DNA from: Clostridiales bacterium
Lineage (GTDB): Bacteria > Bacillota > Clostridia > Lachnospirales > WQUN01
DNA length: 64,000 nucleotides
Direction: 5' to 3'
NCBI GenBank assembly: GCA_031263155.1
Contig: JAISGK010000031.1
Span: 1-64,000 of the forward strand
A model generated the notes under the pieces. The model was not told the origin of the DNA, did no database searches, and saw nothing but the letters and a program-made list of their open reading frames with translations. Shown here one piece after another: positions 25,648 through 33,323 of this stretch (position 1 is its first letter; each line of letters begins with the position of its first letter). The translations under genes were made by a program, and so were the position numbers.

Positions 25648-26394
25648 ATGATAGGCATTATAGATTATGGCATGGGTAATCTCATGAGCGTGCAAAAAGC
25701 GTTTGCGTATTTTAACATTCCCGCGTGTGTAACAGACAAACCGGAGGTTGTTTTGGGGTGCGACAAAGTTGTGCTGCCCGGCGTGGGCGCGTTTGGGGAC
25801 GCTATGGCAGTGCTGCGCGAAACAGGTATGTATGACGCGATACGCCAGATGGCAAACGCCGGGAAGCCGTTGCTGGGTATATGCCTGGGGATGCAATTGA
25901 TGTTTGAGCGGAGTTATGAGGGGGGAGAGTTTGCTGGGCTGGGGCTTCTACCCGGAGAGATAACCCGGCTAAACGCGGGCGCGGAAACGAAGCGTCTGTT
26001 CGGCCGAGGGGGATTAAAGATACCGCACATGGGTTGGAATACCCTTGACATTAAAAAAATCTCACCGCTGTTTGTCGGAGTCGTTAACACTAACGGTTAC
26101 ACATATGTGTATTTTGATCACGCGTATTGCCTCGCCACCAACAGCAAGGCTGTGACTAACGGCAACATAGTTGCCGCCGGCAATGATGTTGCTGCGGGCG
26201 GCATTGTCTCCAATGGCGACATCATCTCCGGCGACGACATCATCTCCAATGATGACATCATCGCTGCAACGAGCGAGTATGGCATAACCTTCGCGGCGGC
26301 GGCCCAACGCGATAATATTTTTGCGCTGCAATTTCACCCTGAAAAAAGCGGCGCGACGGGGCTGGCTATGCTGCTCAATTTTGCGAAGCTATAG
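25648..26394 (+). CDS. hisH: imidazole glycerol phosphate synthase glutaminase subunit with repeat insertion
   Basis: HisH releases ammonia from glutamine for HisF. 248 residues against about 200 in the family. The nucleophile Cys79 (LLGICLGMQLMFE) and the His-Glu pair (FHPEKS) are intact. Between YFDHAYCLA and EYGITFAAA lies an insertion of about 45 residues made of degenerate repeats (NGDIISGDDIISNDDIIAA), where the fold normally has a short loop. ATG at 25648 with AAAGGA upstream. It ends the cluster: no hisF, hisA or hisI follows. Confidence 0.92.
   Translation: MIGIIDYGMGNLMSVQKAFAYFNIPACVTDKPEVVLGCDKVVLPGVGAFGDAMAVLRETGMYDAIRQMANAGKPLLGICLGMQLMFERSYEGGEFAGLGLLPGEITRLNAGAETKRLFGRGGLKIPHMGWNTLDIKKISPLFVGVVNTNGYTYVYFDHAYCLATNSKAVTNGNIVAAGNDVAAGGIVSNGDIISGDDIISNDDIIAATSEYGITFAAAAQRDNIFALQFHPEKSGATGLAMLLNFAKL
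26151..26270 (+). repeat. degenerate tandem repeat inserted in hisH
   Basis: Repeated units based on GGCGACGACATCATCTCC (18 bp, 6 codons), decaying toward the 5' side (GGCAACATAGTTGCC, GGCAATGATGTTGCT). The frame is kept throughout. Confidence 0.75.
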
Positions 26395-26469
26395 CGCAGG
26401 CCAACTCGTGCGCCAATATGCAGCGCACACCAATTTTTATACCCTATGCGCAACATCCGTTACGATTTG

Positions 26470-26706
26470 CTAATTAAATGTATGTGGGTTTGTGTAACCA
26501 GGTTTAACTAGCACATTATCCCTGTTTTTAACGTATTCGTCATAGACTCCGGGCCATTCGGCATATGAATATTCTTCCACCGATACAGAGATGTATTTCT
26601 TCGGCTTTCCCAATGTCTTGTTTACAATTGAGGCGATTTGATCGGCGCAGTCCTGTAGTTGCTCCTTTGACGGGCCGCCAACTATTTTTACAACAACGTG
26701 AGGCAT
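26470..26706 (-). CDS. 4-oxalocrotonate tautomerase family protein (PptA-like)
   Basis: A 78-residue tautomerase-superfamily protein. The catalytic proline follows the initiator Met (MPHVVVKIVGG), and the C-terminal half (YISVSVEEYSYAEWPGVYDEYV, ending KPGYT) resembles E. coli PptA. Substrate unknown. ATG with AAAGGAG at good spacing. Stands alone, convergent with the his operon, with a hairpin in its 5' region. Confidence 0.85.
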   Translation of the reverse strand: MPHVVVKIVGGPSKEQLQDCADQIASIVNKTLGKPKKYISVSVEEYSYAEWPGVYDEYVKNRDNVLVKPGYTNPHTFN

Positions 26707-26730
26707 AATCGGCTCCTTTCGATTTTTTGG

Positions 26731-26770
26731 TAACGGAGGTTTCCGTTTGGTTTGGTGGAAGCCTCCGTTA
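26731..26770 (+). terminator. hairpin upstream of the tautomerase, terminator-like on plus
   Basis: A 14-bp stem (TAACGGAGGTTTCC / GGAAGCCTCCGTTA, one G-T) is followed on plus by GATCTTTTTG. It may stop readthrough from the his operon into rtcB. On minus it lies in the leader of the tautomerase gene. Confidence 0.5.
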
Positions 26771-26834
26771 GATCTTTTTGAATGATAGCATGTAACACCC
26801 TTAAATTCAATAGCTGAATGGTAAAGTATATCTG

Positions 26835-26890
26835 AGCGGTTGTATCGGGTGCGGTAGCTGGTTTTTGCTGTCGCAAGCGATACAGCCGCT
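26835..26890 (+). promoter_or_regulatory. leader hairpin just upstream of the rtcB Shine-Dalgarno
   Basis: A 13-bp stem (AGCGGTTGTATCG / CGATACAGCCGCT, one G-T) with a 30-base loop ends 4 bases before GAGGAG. The position suggests control of translation; it matches no riboswitch that I know. Confidence 0.4.
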
Positions 26891-26908
26891 ACTGAGGAGT
26901 TTTATTGT

Positions 26909-27466
26909 ATGATAGAGCTACAGGGCAAGTACAACACCGCAAGGGTGTTTACCGATAACATAGAATCCGAGGCCGTTTCGCAAATTATAAACCTGCTTAA
27001 TCAGGAGTTCGTGTCAGGCAGCCAGATTCGCATTATGCCAGACACCCACGCCGGCGCGGGTTGCACCATCGGTACAACCATGACGATCAGCGACAAAATT
27101 GTCCCCAACCTCGTGGGCGTGGATATCGGCTGCGGCATGGAGACTGTCGTATTGCGGGACGAACATGTAGAGCTTCAAAAGTTGGATAAAGCCATCCACG
27201 GTCTTATCCCCACCGGCTTTGGCATACGCAAAACGCCGCATATGTTTGTTGGTGAAGTTGATCTGTCCAGACTCCGCTGCGCGAAACATGTAAATTTGGG
27301 CAGGGCTGAATTGAGCATGGGCACACTGGGCGGCGGCAACCATTTTATTGAACTCGATTATGAAGACGACGAGCGGCTCTACCTCGTTATCCACACCGGC
27401 AGCCGCAATCTGGGCAAGCAGGTCGCCGAATACTATCAGAACAGCGCCGCGCTGTTAGCGCCATAA
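26909..27466 (+). pseudogene. RtcB-type RNA ligase, C-terminal half missing
   Basis: Only the first 185 residues of a protein that is normally near 390 or more. The retained part is well conserved: RIMPDTHAGAGCTIGTTM, GVDIGCGMETV (metal-binding Cys), GTLGGGNHFIEL and HTGSRNLGKQVAEYY. It stops after NSAALLAP, so the half with the histidine that carries GMP is absent and ligase activity is not expected. The TAA overlaps the T-run side of the tRNA operon terminator, which looks like the site of a deletion or rearrangement. ATG with GAGGAG; intact start, lost end. Confidence 0.85.
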
Positions 27467-27497
27467 AAAATCGGGCGGCCCATTAATGACCGCCCGA
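27465..27497 (-). terminator. terminator of the Phe-Gly-Met tRNA operon
   Basis: On minus: TCGGGCGG, loop, CCGCCCGA, then TTTTTT. Directly downstream of the last tRNA gene. Its T run overlaps the stop codon of the truncated rtcB on the other strand. Confidence 0.9.
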
Positions 27498-27520
27498 CAT
27501 GTTGCTAACCTCTTGATTAA

Positions 27521-27594
27521 TGGATCCTCAGGGACTTGAACCCAGGACCGCCCGGTTATGAGCCGGATGCTCTGACCAACTGAGCTAAGGATCC
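27521..27594 (-). tRNA. tRNA-Met (CAT)
   Basis: 74 bases, cloverleaf with acceptor GGATCCT/AGGATCC, D arm AGCTCAGTTGGTCAGAGC, anticodon loop CTCATAA, T arm GGTTCAAGTCC. CCA is not encoded. CAT can also mark tRNA-Ile2 modified with lysidine; elongator Met is my preference. Confidence 0.9.
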
Positions 27595-27676
27595 TAAACA
27601 AAAACCTATAAGAGATGAGGCCGAAAGATATTGCGCAACGCTCATCAGTATCCAACGAAACGGAAATTGCAGGGCA

Positions 27677-27747
27677 AGCAGGTGATGGGAATCGGACCCA
27701 CATGACCAGCTTGGAAGGCTGGTGTTCTACCACTGAACTACACCTGC
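27677..27747 (-). tRNA. tRNA-Gly (TCC)
   Basis: 71 bases, acceptor GCAGGTG/CACCTGC, anticodon loop CTTCCAA, T loop GGTCCGATTCCC. CCA is not encoded. Confidence 0.93.
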
Positions 27748-27788
27748 TAATCATTGGCGGGTTGCGCGATACATAAAAGCACAGAAAA

Positions 27789-27861
<73 letters not shown>

Positions 27862-27880
27862 ATATGCAAACAACTCCGAC

Positions 27881-27909
27881 ATTTTAACCAACGCTAATTA
27901 ATTTGTCAA
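27881..27909 (-). promoter_or_regulatory. sigma-A promoter of the tRNA operon
   Basis: On minus: TTGACA (27909-27904), 17-base spacer, TAAAAT (27886-27881), 20 bases before tRNA-Phe. Confidence 0.85.
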
Positions 27910-27923
27910 GCCCTTTTTCTTGA

Positions 27924-28198
27924 ATAATCCGCGCGCCACACCATTGGCATTTAACTCCGGGTGGTATCGCGACAGCCAGCTCTTGCCAAGCGCCCCCGCG
28001 GCACATGAAACTTTTTGTTTAGCGCTGCTCCCTTCCGGGCCTGACACGGTTCGCAAACATTCATTGCGCGGGACTAAGCCGTCAACACTACTTATCCCGG
28101 CCAAACCCCACAGAAAAGGAGCCTACGGCAGGCATCACCCCCGCTATAGCGGATTGCGGGTGCAGGGATCCGCTACCTCCCCGGCTAGCGCGGACTAT
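27924..28198 (-). ncRNA. ffs: signal recognition particle RNA, large type with Alu domain
   Basis: About 275 nt. The conserved apical hairpin GTGTCAGGCCCGGAAGGGAG, followed by CAGC, and the Alu-domain 5' part CTAGCCGGGGAGGTAGCGG match the Bacillus scRNA class. The 5' end ATAGTCCGCGC pairs with GCGCGGATTAT at the 3' end, which closes the molecule and sets both limits. A consensus promoter lies just upstream. It forms SRP with Ffh for co-translational membrane targeting. The 3' limit is good to a few bases; no clear terminator follows. Confidence 0.93.
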
Positions 28199-28202
28199 GG
28201 GC

Positions 28203-28231
28203 ATTATATACACCCACTATGCCGTTGTCAA
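28203..28231 (-). promoter_or_regulatory. consensus sigma-A promoter of the SRP RNA
   Basis: On minus: TTGACA (28231-28226), 17 bases, TATAAT (28208-28203). The predicted start about 6 bases later coincides with the folded 5' end of the RNA. Confidence 0.92.
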
Positions 28232-28261
28232 CCGTTTTTTTAGGGCTCTGTTTTTTAGGGC

Positions 28262-28447
28262 TCCGAACATAGCAAGATATTCAAAAAGGCGATTTTTGTA
28301 GCTCCGCCTCTTGCCAGACCACCCGTAGTATGGTGGCGTACTCCCGCCGCCTAACGCCTTTAGCGTTTGAGGCGGGGGCTTCTTGGGAACTCTTGTCCAA
28401 CGATAAGATGGATCCTCATTCTTGAGTTGGGCGAGGTTTTATATTGT
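28262..28447 (-). other. noncoding segment with two hairpins, possible mobile-element end
   Basis: No gene is called here. The segment has a strong hairpin (about 28343-28377; CCCGCCGCCTAACGC with GCGTTTGAGGCGGGGG) and a second (28317-28335; CCACCCGTAGTATGGTGG). On minus, AAGAAGCCCCCGCC followed by a hairpin and GGCGGGAGT resembles the right end of IS200/IS605 (TnpB) elements, but no tnpB remnant is convincing. TTTTTTAGGGCTC occurs twice at 28236-28264. Confidence 0.25.
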
Positions 28448-29206
28448 CTATTTTAGCTCAGTTGATATGACGCCAGCTATTCTTTTAACATTTTTAATGA
28501 TAGAGTCGGCGTTACGTCGCATACGTTCCGTGGGGCCGGATGCGCTAATAGCGGCCATTATCGCGCCATTTGTATTATAGATTGGGGCCGCGTAACAGGT
28601 CAGTCCCTCCTCGCTCTCGTCCAAATCGGCGCCGTATTTATCAATTCGTACTCGCTCAAGAATTTTTAGCAGTTCCTGCGGTTCCGTTATTGAGTATGGC
28701 GTGTAGGGTTCAAACGAAGTGGCTTCAATGTATCGCTGGATAAATTCCTGCGACTCGTGGGCGAGCAATACCTTCCCGGTGGCAGTGATATGCGCCGGCA
28801 AACGTACGCCCACCAGGGACTGCATACGAAAGATTGAGTGCCCGAGCACCTTGTCTATAAACTGGATATACGTGTCATCCGCCCACATAACGAGATGGGA
28901 TGTTTCTTCGGTCGCTCTGCTTAGTTCCTGCAAAAAAGGATGCGCGATATGCGTCAGCTCAATGCGATCGGTTACGACCGCGCCAATTGCCGCCAGCTTA
29001 AAGCTGAGCCGATAGCGACTGTCTTTTGTCTTGGTAACAAAATGATGGTTGGCCAGTGTGCTCAACAAGCGAAACGCCGTACTCTTACCAATTTTCATAT
29101 ATTGAGCAACTTCCTGGGCGGTCAGTTCATCGTATTTTGTCAATAAATCAATAATAGACAGCGCGTTGCCGACCGAATTCAGCAGGTATGGATTTTGATC
29201 TGACAT
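28448..29206 (-). CDS. IclR family transcriptional regulator
   Basis: A 252-residue regulator. Winged helix at residues 10-70 (ALSIIDLLTKYDELTAQEVA, KIGKSTAFRLLSTLANHHFV), then the IclR effector domain with GVRLPAHITATGKVLLAHE and DLDESEEGLTCYAAPIYN. The family usually controls uptake or breakdown of organic acids and aromatic or sugar acids. No catabolic genes are next to it; the Rrf2 regulator lies divergently 225 bases away. Confidence 0.92.
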   Translation of the reverse strand: MSDQNPYLLNSVGNALSIIDLLTKYDELTAQEVAQYMKIGKSTAFRLLSTLANHHFVTKTKDSRYRLSFKLAAIGAVVTDRIELTHIAHPFLQELSRATEETSHLVMWADDTYIQFIDKVLGHSIFRMQSLVGVRLPAHITATGKVLLAHESQEFIQRYIEATSFEPYTPYSITEPQELLKILERVRIDKYGADLDESEEGLTCYAAPIYNTNGAIMAAISASGPTERMRRNADSIIKNVKRIAGVISTELK

Positions 29207-29431
29207 TTAAACAGACTCCCAACTCTTATGCATTTTGTCTATATTCGTCTGTAAGGCGCAAAATCTTCCGTATCCCATTCTATACTTTTACGCGAAAAGA
29301 ATCAACATGAAAAATCTGCTCGCGATCCCTCGGCTATAAAAAGTACTTGACAGCGTGAAGAAAATACTTAATACTTTATAATACATATCTTTATATTATA
29401 CTAAAAAAATATGTTTAAAAAAGGTGGTACA

Positions 29432-29878
29432 GTGAAAATTTCTTCCAAGGGGCGATACGCGCTCGCGTCAATGATACTACTGGCTCAAAATCATGCCGGA
29501 GGCACACCACTCACAGTTATTGGCATATCAGGGCGACTTAATATCTCAAAAATATATTTGGAGCAAGTCTTCGCGCTGCTCAGGCGCGGGGGGTTAGTGG
29601 CTTCTATAAAAGGATCGCAGGGCGGGTATCAGTTGGCCAGACCGGCCGCAAACATTACGGCGGCGGATATTCTTGCCGTTACTGAAAATTCCATTTTTGA
29701 AGATGTTGAAAGCACCGTTTCGGAGTCGCAGCCGGGGATTGAGAAGGCGTTGCAGGGCGCGCTGTTTCAGCCCGCAAACGCGGTTTTCAAGCAAATATTT
29801 GAACGAATGCCTTTGTCTGATTTGGCCGATGAAGCACTCAGAAAATCTGGCGATGAGAGCTATATGTACTGTATCTAA
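29432..29878 (+). CDS. Rrf2 family regulator (CymR-like)
   Basis: About 148 residues with the Rrf2 winged helix (KISSKGRYALASMILLAQ, YLEQVFALLRRGGLV, SQGGYQLARPA). The three cysteines that bind an iron-sulfur cluster in IscR and NsrR are absent, which is the CymR pattern. CymR represses cysteine and sulfur genes, and the two genes downstream act on cystathionine or related amino acids, so control of sulfur amino-acid metabolism is likely. GTG at 29432 follows AAAAGGTGG and gives the family-typical N-terminus. Confidence 0.88.
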   Translation: MKISSKGRYALASMILLAQNHAGGTPLTVIGISGRLNISKIYLEQVFALLRRGGLVASIKGSQGGYQLARPAANITAADILAVTENSIFEDVESTVSESQPGIEKALQGALFQPANAVFKQIFERMPLSDLADEALRKSGDESYMYCI

Positions 29879-29903
29879 TAAATAGTCAGAATAGAGGAGA
29901 ATA

Positions 29904-30998
29904 GTGAAAACAGCCAATATCGACACGCTCTGCGTTCACGGAGCGAAAGACGAAGGTAATGTTACTGGAGCGATAACGATTCCCATATATCAGTCCGCGA
30001 CTTTTTCTCACCCATCTGTGGGTATTAGCACAGGATATGACTATTCGCGCCTGCAAAACCCGACCAGAGAGGCGCTTGAAAAAACCATGGCCATACTGGA
30101 GGGCGGCGCGTGCGCTTTAGCTTTTTCTACCGGAATGGCCGCCGCTGCGGTAATTATGGAGCTATTTTGCCCTGGCGACCATATCGTCGCATCTGAGGAT
30201 TTGTACGGCGGTTCGGTGCGACTTTTTAACAATGTTCTCGCGAAAAATGGAGTAGAAGTTGATTATCTCTACACGGGCAATATTGGAAGCGTTCGCGATC
30301 GTATACGTTCCAATACAAAGGCCGTGTTTGTAGAAACACCAACAAACCCTATGATGCAGATCACTGACATTTCTGATATTGCAAAGTTGTGCCATAAGCA
30401 CAACCTGCTCCTAATAGTAGACAACACATTTTTTACCCCAATTTACCAACAGCCTCTAAAACTTGGAGCAGACATTGTTTTGCACAGCGGGACGAAGTAC
30501 CTTGGCGGCCATAATGATACACTTGCGGGTTTTTTGGTGACTAATCGCGAGGAACTAGCTGAGAGGCTGCGTTTTCTGCATAAAACTATTGGCGCCTGCC
30601 TTGCCCCTTGGGACTCGTTTTTGATATTGCGCGGTATTAAAACCTTGGCAATTCGGATGGAGCGGATAACCGAAAACGCAAGCAAAATCTCCGCATGGCT
30701 CGAAAGACAAAGCAAAATTGAAAATGTGCTGTATCCCGGAAAAAGCGGGATGATTTCGTTTGTGGCTAATAGTACAGAAACAACGCGTAAGATTCTTTCC
30801 GGCGTGAAGGTGATTGCTTACGCTGAAAGCCTGGGCGGTGTGGAATCGCTGATTACATATCCGATTTTACAAACACATGCTGATGTTCCCGTCGAGAAGC
30901 GGGAAAGCCTCGGAATAACCGATAGATTGTTGCGTTTGTCTGTCGGGATTGAAAATGTTGAGGATTTAATTAATGATTTGAAGGCGGCAATGTCATGA
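29904..30998 (+). CDS. Cys/Met metabolism PLP enzyme (cystathionine gamma-synthase/lyase type)
   Basis: A 364-residue PLP enzyme of the MetB/MetC/MetY family. Motifs YQSATFSHP, YDYSRLQNPTREALE, AFSTGMAAAA, DNTFFTPIYQQPLKLGADI and the PLP lysine in HSGTKYLGGHND. The family includes cystathionine gamma-synthase, beta- and gamma-lyases, and homocysteine or methionine lyases; sequence reading alone does not choose. GTG start after AGAGGAGA. It overlaps the next gene by 4 bases. Confidence 0.92.
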   Translation: MKTANIDTLCVHGAKDEGNVTGAITIPIYQSATFSHPSVGISTGYDYSRLQNPTREALEKTMAILEGGACALAFSTGMAAAAVIMELFCPGDHIVASEDLYGGSVRLFNNVLAKNGVEVDYLYTGNIGSVRDRIRSNTKAVFVETPTNPMMQITDISDIAKLCHKHNLLLIVDNTFFTPIYQQPLKLGADIVLHSGTKYLGGHNDTLAGFLVTNREELAERLRFLHKTIGACLAPWDSFLILRGIKTLAIRMERITENASKISAWLERQSKIENVLYPGKSGMISFVANSTETTRKILSGVKVIAYAESLGGVESLITYPILQTHADVPVEKRESLGITDRLLRLSVGIENVEDLINDLKAAMS

Positions 30999-32167
30999 GT
31001 TATGATTTTGATACGGTTATTGACCGTCACGGCACAAACTCCCTGAAATGGGATTTTGCGGTTGAGCGCAAGAAGCCCGAGGGGTTGCTCTCTATGTGGG
31101 TGGCGGATATGGATTTTCAAGCGCTGCCGGAGGCGCTTGAAGATATGGCAAAAGTGATTTCACATGGTATTTTCGGCTACACCGAAGTTAAGCAAGACTA
31201 TTACGATGTTGTAAAACGTTGGTTTGACGCAAGATTCGGCTTCTCATTTGAGCGGCAAGACGTGGTAAAAACGCCGGGAGTAGTTTTTGCCCTCGCGCTA
31301 TCTGTTAGGGCATTTACGAAAGCCGGTGATTCCGTACTTATCCAAACGCCGGTATACTACCCATTTTACGAAGTTATCCGCGATAACGGACGCAAAATTG
31401 TGACAAGCCCGCTTGTGTACTCCAATGGCGTGTACACCATTAACTTTGCAGATTTCGAACAAAAAATTGTGGATAACAATGTGAAGCTCTTTATACTTTG
31501 CAGCCCTCACAACCCCGTCGGAAGGGTTTGGACCTACGATGAACTGTCGCGTATCAGCGAAATTTGCAAGGCTCATGGAGTTACTGTTGTGTCTGACGAA
31601 ATACACTGCGATTTCGTTTGGGGAGAAAATAGGCATACGTGTTTTGCGTTGCTGGATAAAGATGCCATTGTCGCCACCGCGCCAAGCAAAACATTTAATC
31701 TCGCGGGCTTGCAGGTTTCGAATATTATTGTTAAAAATCCTGAGCGCCGCCTCAAGATAAAAGCGGAGATTGATAAAACCGGATACAGCCAGGTGGGTAC
31801 CCTGGGGCTTGTAGCTTGTCAAAGCGCGTATGCCAAAGGGGAGGCATGGCTGGATGAGCTTAAAGCATATATAGAGGGCAACATTTCTTTTATAAAAGAT
31901 TTTCGCGCGAAAAATTTGCCCAAAATCACGTTGGTAGAACCGCAGGGAACATATCTATTGTGGCTTGATTTCTCCGCTTATGGGCTCTCGCAAAGCGAAC
32001 TGGACACTCGCGTTATAAGCGGCGCGAATCTATGGTTGGACAGCGGAACGATGTTTGGCGTAGAGGGGACAAACTTTCAACGCGTTAATATCGCCTGCCC
32101 TCGATCGGTTTTGGCGGACGCGCTAAATAGACTGGCCCATGAGTTTGCCGACAATAAGAAGATCTAA
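30995..32167 (+). CDS. MalY/PatB family cystathionine beta-lyase (PLP aminotransferase fold)
   Basis: 390 residues, class I/II aminotransferase fold of the PatB/MalY type. N-terminus FDTVIDRHGTNSLKWDF and SMWVADMDFQALPEAL; CSPHNPVGRVW, VVSDEIHCDFVW and the PLP lysine in APSKTFNLAGLQ. It cleaves cystathionine or cysteine-like C-S bonds to pyruvate, ammonia and a thiol. It is coupled to the preceding MetB/MetC-family gene, so the pair probably interconverts cysteine and homocysteine under the Rrf2 regulator. HisC is the less likely alternative even though the his operon lacks one. Confidence 0.92.
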   Translation: MSYDFDTVIDRHGTNSLKWDFAVERKKPEGLLSMWVADMDFQALPEALEDMAKVISHGIFGYTEVKQDYYDVVKRWFDARFGFSFERQDVVKTPGVVFALALSVRAFTKAGDSVLIQTPVYYPFYEVIRDNGRKIVTSPLVYSNGVYTINFADFEQKIVDNNVKLFILCSPHNPVGRVWTYDELSRISEICKAHGVTVVSDEIHCDFVWGENRHTCFALLDKDAIVATAPSKTFNLAGLQVSNIIVKNPERRLKIKAEIDKTGYSQVGTLGLVACQSAYAKGEAWLDELKAYIEGNISFIKDFRAKNLPKITLVEPQGTYLLWLDFSAYGLSQSELDTRVISGANLWLDSGTMFGVEGTNFQRVNIACPRSVLADALNRLAHEFADNKKI

Positions 32168-32187
32168 CTGAAGAAAGGGAAAAAGAG

Positions 32188-32763
32188 ATGACAGAGATAA
32201 CAAGGGAACAAGCGTGGGATTTGCTCACACAATATAATAAAGAGGCGTTTCATCTTAAGCACGCGCAGACTGTGGAAGGGGTTATGCGTTGGTTTGCACA
32301 AGAACTTGGATATGGCGATGAAGTAGATTTTTGGGGAATTGTCGGACTGCTGCACGATTTGGACTTCGAACAGTTTTCGGAACGGCACTGTATAAAATCG
32401 CAGGAGATAATGCGAGAGGCGGGTTTATCTGAGCGCTTGATTCATGCCACTGCAAGCCATGGCTATGCCTTGACGGTTGATATAAAACCGGAGCACGAAA
32501 TGGAAAAAATTTTATACGCTGTTGACGAACTCACGGGTCTAATCGGGGCGGTGGCGATTATGCGCCCCTCAAAGAGCGTTCAAGACCTGGAGTTAAAGTC
32601 TGTTAAAAAGAAGTACAAAGACCGAAGATTCGCGGCGGGCTGCTCACGTGAGGTCATTGAGCGCGGGGCACAAATGCTCGGCTATGAACTTGATAAACTT
32701 ATTACACAGACTATTCTTGCGCTGCGATCGTTTGAAGTACGATCGTTTCAAGAACCTGCGTGA
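32188..32763 (+). CDS. HD domain hydrolase
   Basis: A 191-residue HD-fold metal-dependent phosphohydrolase. The ligands are visible: HLKHAQTVEGVMRWFA, GLLHDLDFEQF and ATASHGY, then YAVDELTGLI. Substrate unknown. ATG after GAAAGGGAAAAAGAG, 20 bases downstream of the lyase, so probably the last gene of the sulfur cluster. Confidence 0.85.
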   Translation: MTEITREQAWDLLTQYNKEAFHLKHAQTVEGVMRWFAQELGYGDEVDFWGIVGLLHDLDFEQFSERHCIKSQEIMREAGLSERLIHATASHGYALTVDIKPEHEMEKILYAVDELTGLIGAVAIMRPSKSVQDLELKSVKKKYKDRRFAAGCSREVIERGAQMLGYELDKLITQTILALRSFEVRSFQEPA

Positions 32764-32790
32764 TTGCCGCTGGCGACGTTGCAAAGGCTG

Positions 32791-32819
32791 TTGACATCGG
32801 TGTCTAAGTATGGTATTGT
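32791..32819 (+). promoter_or_regulatory. sigma-A promoter of rplU-prp-rpmA
   Basis: TTGACA (32791-32796), 17-base spacer, TATTGT (32814-32819). Confidence 0.85.
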
Positions 32820-33008
32820 GTGCCGGATGTTTGTTTACTTGGATAATTGTTTAACCATTTGACGACCGCGCGAATGGTGGTTTTAAATCACAAGGCTGTG
32901 TTGTACGAACGCGCGCCGTACAATGGCGAATGGTCATTTTATGGCGATAGTTTCCAGTCGGCCTTGCTCTGATACCATATTCGGCGAGTATCTCAACGGA
33001 GGGTTTTT
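32820..33008 (+). promoter_or_regulatory. L21 leader (candidate autoregulatory 5' UTR)
   Basis: A long untranslated leader before rplU with a conserved-looking block (CCAGTCGGCCTTGCTCTGAT, then ATTCGGCGAGTATCTCAACG) and GGAGG just before the start. Its place fits the L21 leader that controls this operon in Firmicutes. Confidence 0.6.
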
Positions 33009-33323
33009 ATGTACGCTATTATTGCGACGGGCGGTAAACAGTATAAGGTCGCCGAAGGTGACTTTATTACTGTAGAAAAATTGGGTGTTGAAACCGGAGG
33101 CGCTTACGACTTTAGCGATGTGCTTATGGTTAATGGCGACGATGGGTTAATTGTGGGCGAGCCATATATCCCCGGGGCCAAAGTGTCCGCGTCGGTGATA
33201 GGTGACGGCAAAGAAAAAAAGGTTATCGTTTATAAGTACAAAGCCAAAAAGGGTTTTCATAAAAAGAAAGGGCATCGTCAGCCATTCACAAAGGTTAAGA
33301 TTGATAAAATCTTTGTTGATTAA
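33009..33323 (+). CDS. rplU: 50S ribosomal protein L21
   Basis: 104 residues, full length: MYAIIATGGKQYKVAEGDFI, VIVYKYKAKKGFHKKKGHRQ and the end FTKVKIDKI. First gene of the rplU-prp-rpmA operon. ATG after GGAGGG. Its stop is joined to the prp start. Confidence 0.98.
   Translation: MYAIIATGGKQYKVAEGDFITVEKLGVETGGAYDFSDVLMVNGDDGLIVGEPYIPGAKVSASVIGDGKEKKVIVYKYKAKKGFHKKKGHRQPFTKVKIDKIFVD

Noticed and set aside
26151-26270. The hisH repeat and the larC repeat as CRISPR-like arrays
   Set aside because: Units are contiguous coding repeats without spacers; no cas genes are present. I see no CRISPR array in the window.
29347-29382. TTGACA and TATAAT upstream of the Rrf2 gene
   Set aside because: The two boxes are 24 bases apart, too far for a sigma-A promoter, and the hexamers at 17 bases from each are poor.
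30995-32167. HisC (histidinol-phosphate aminotransferase), to complete the his pathway
   Set aside because: The N-terminal and active-site motifs fit MalY/PatB better, and the neighbours are sulfur amino-acid genes.
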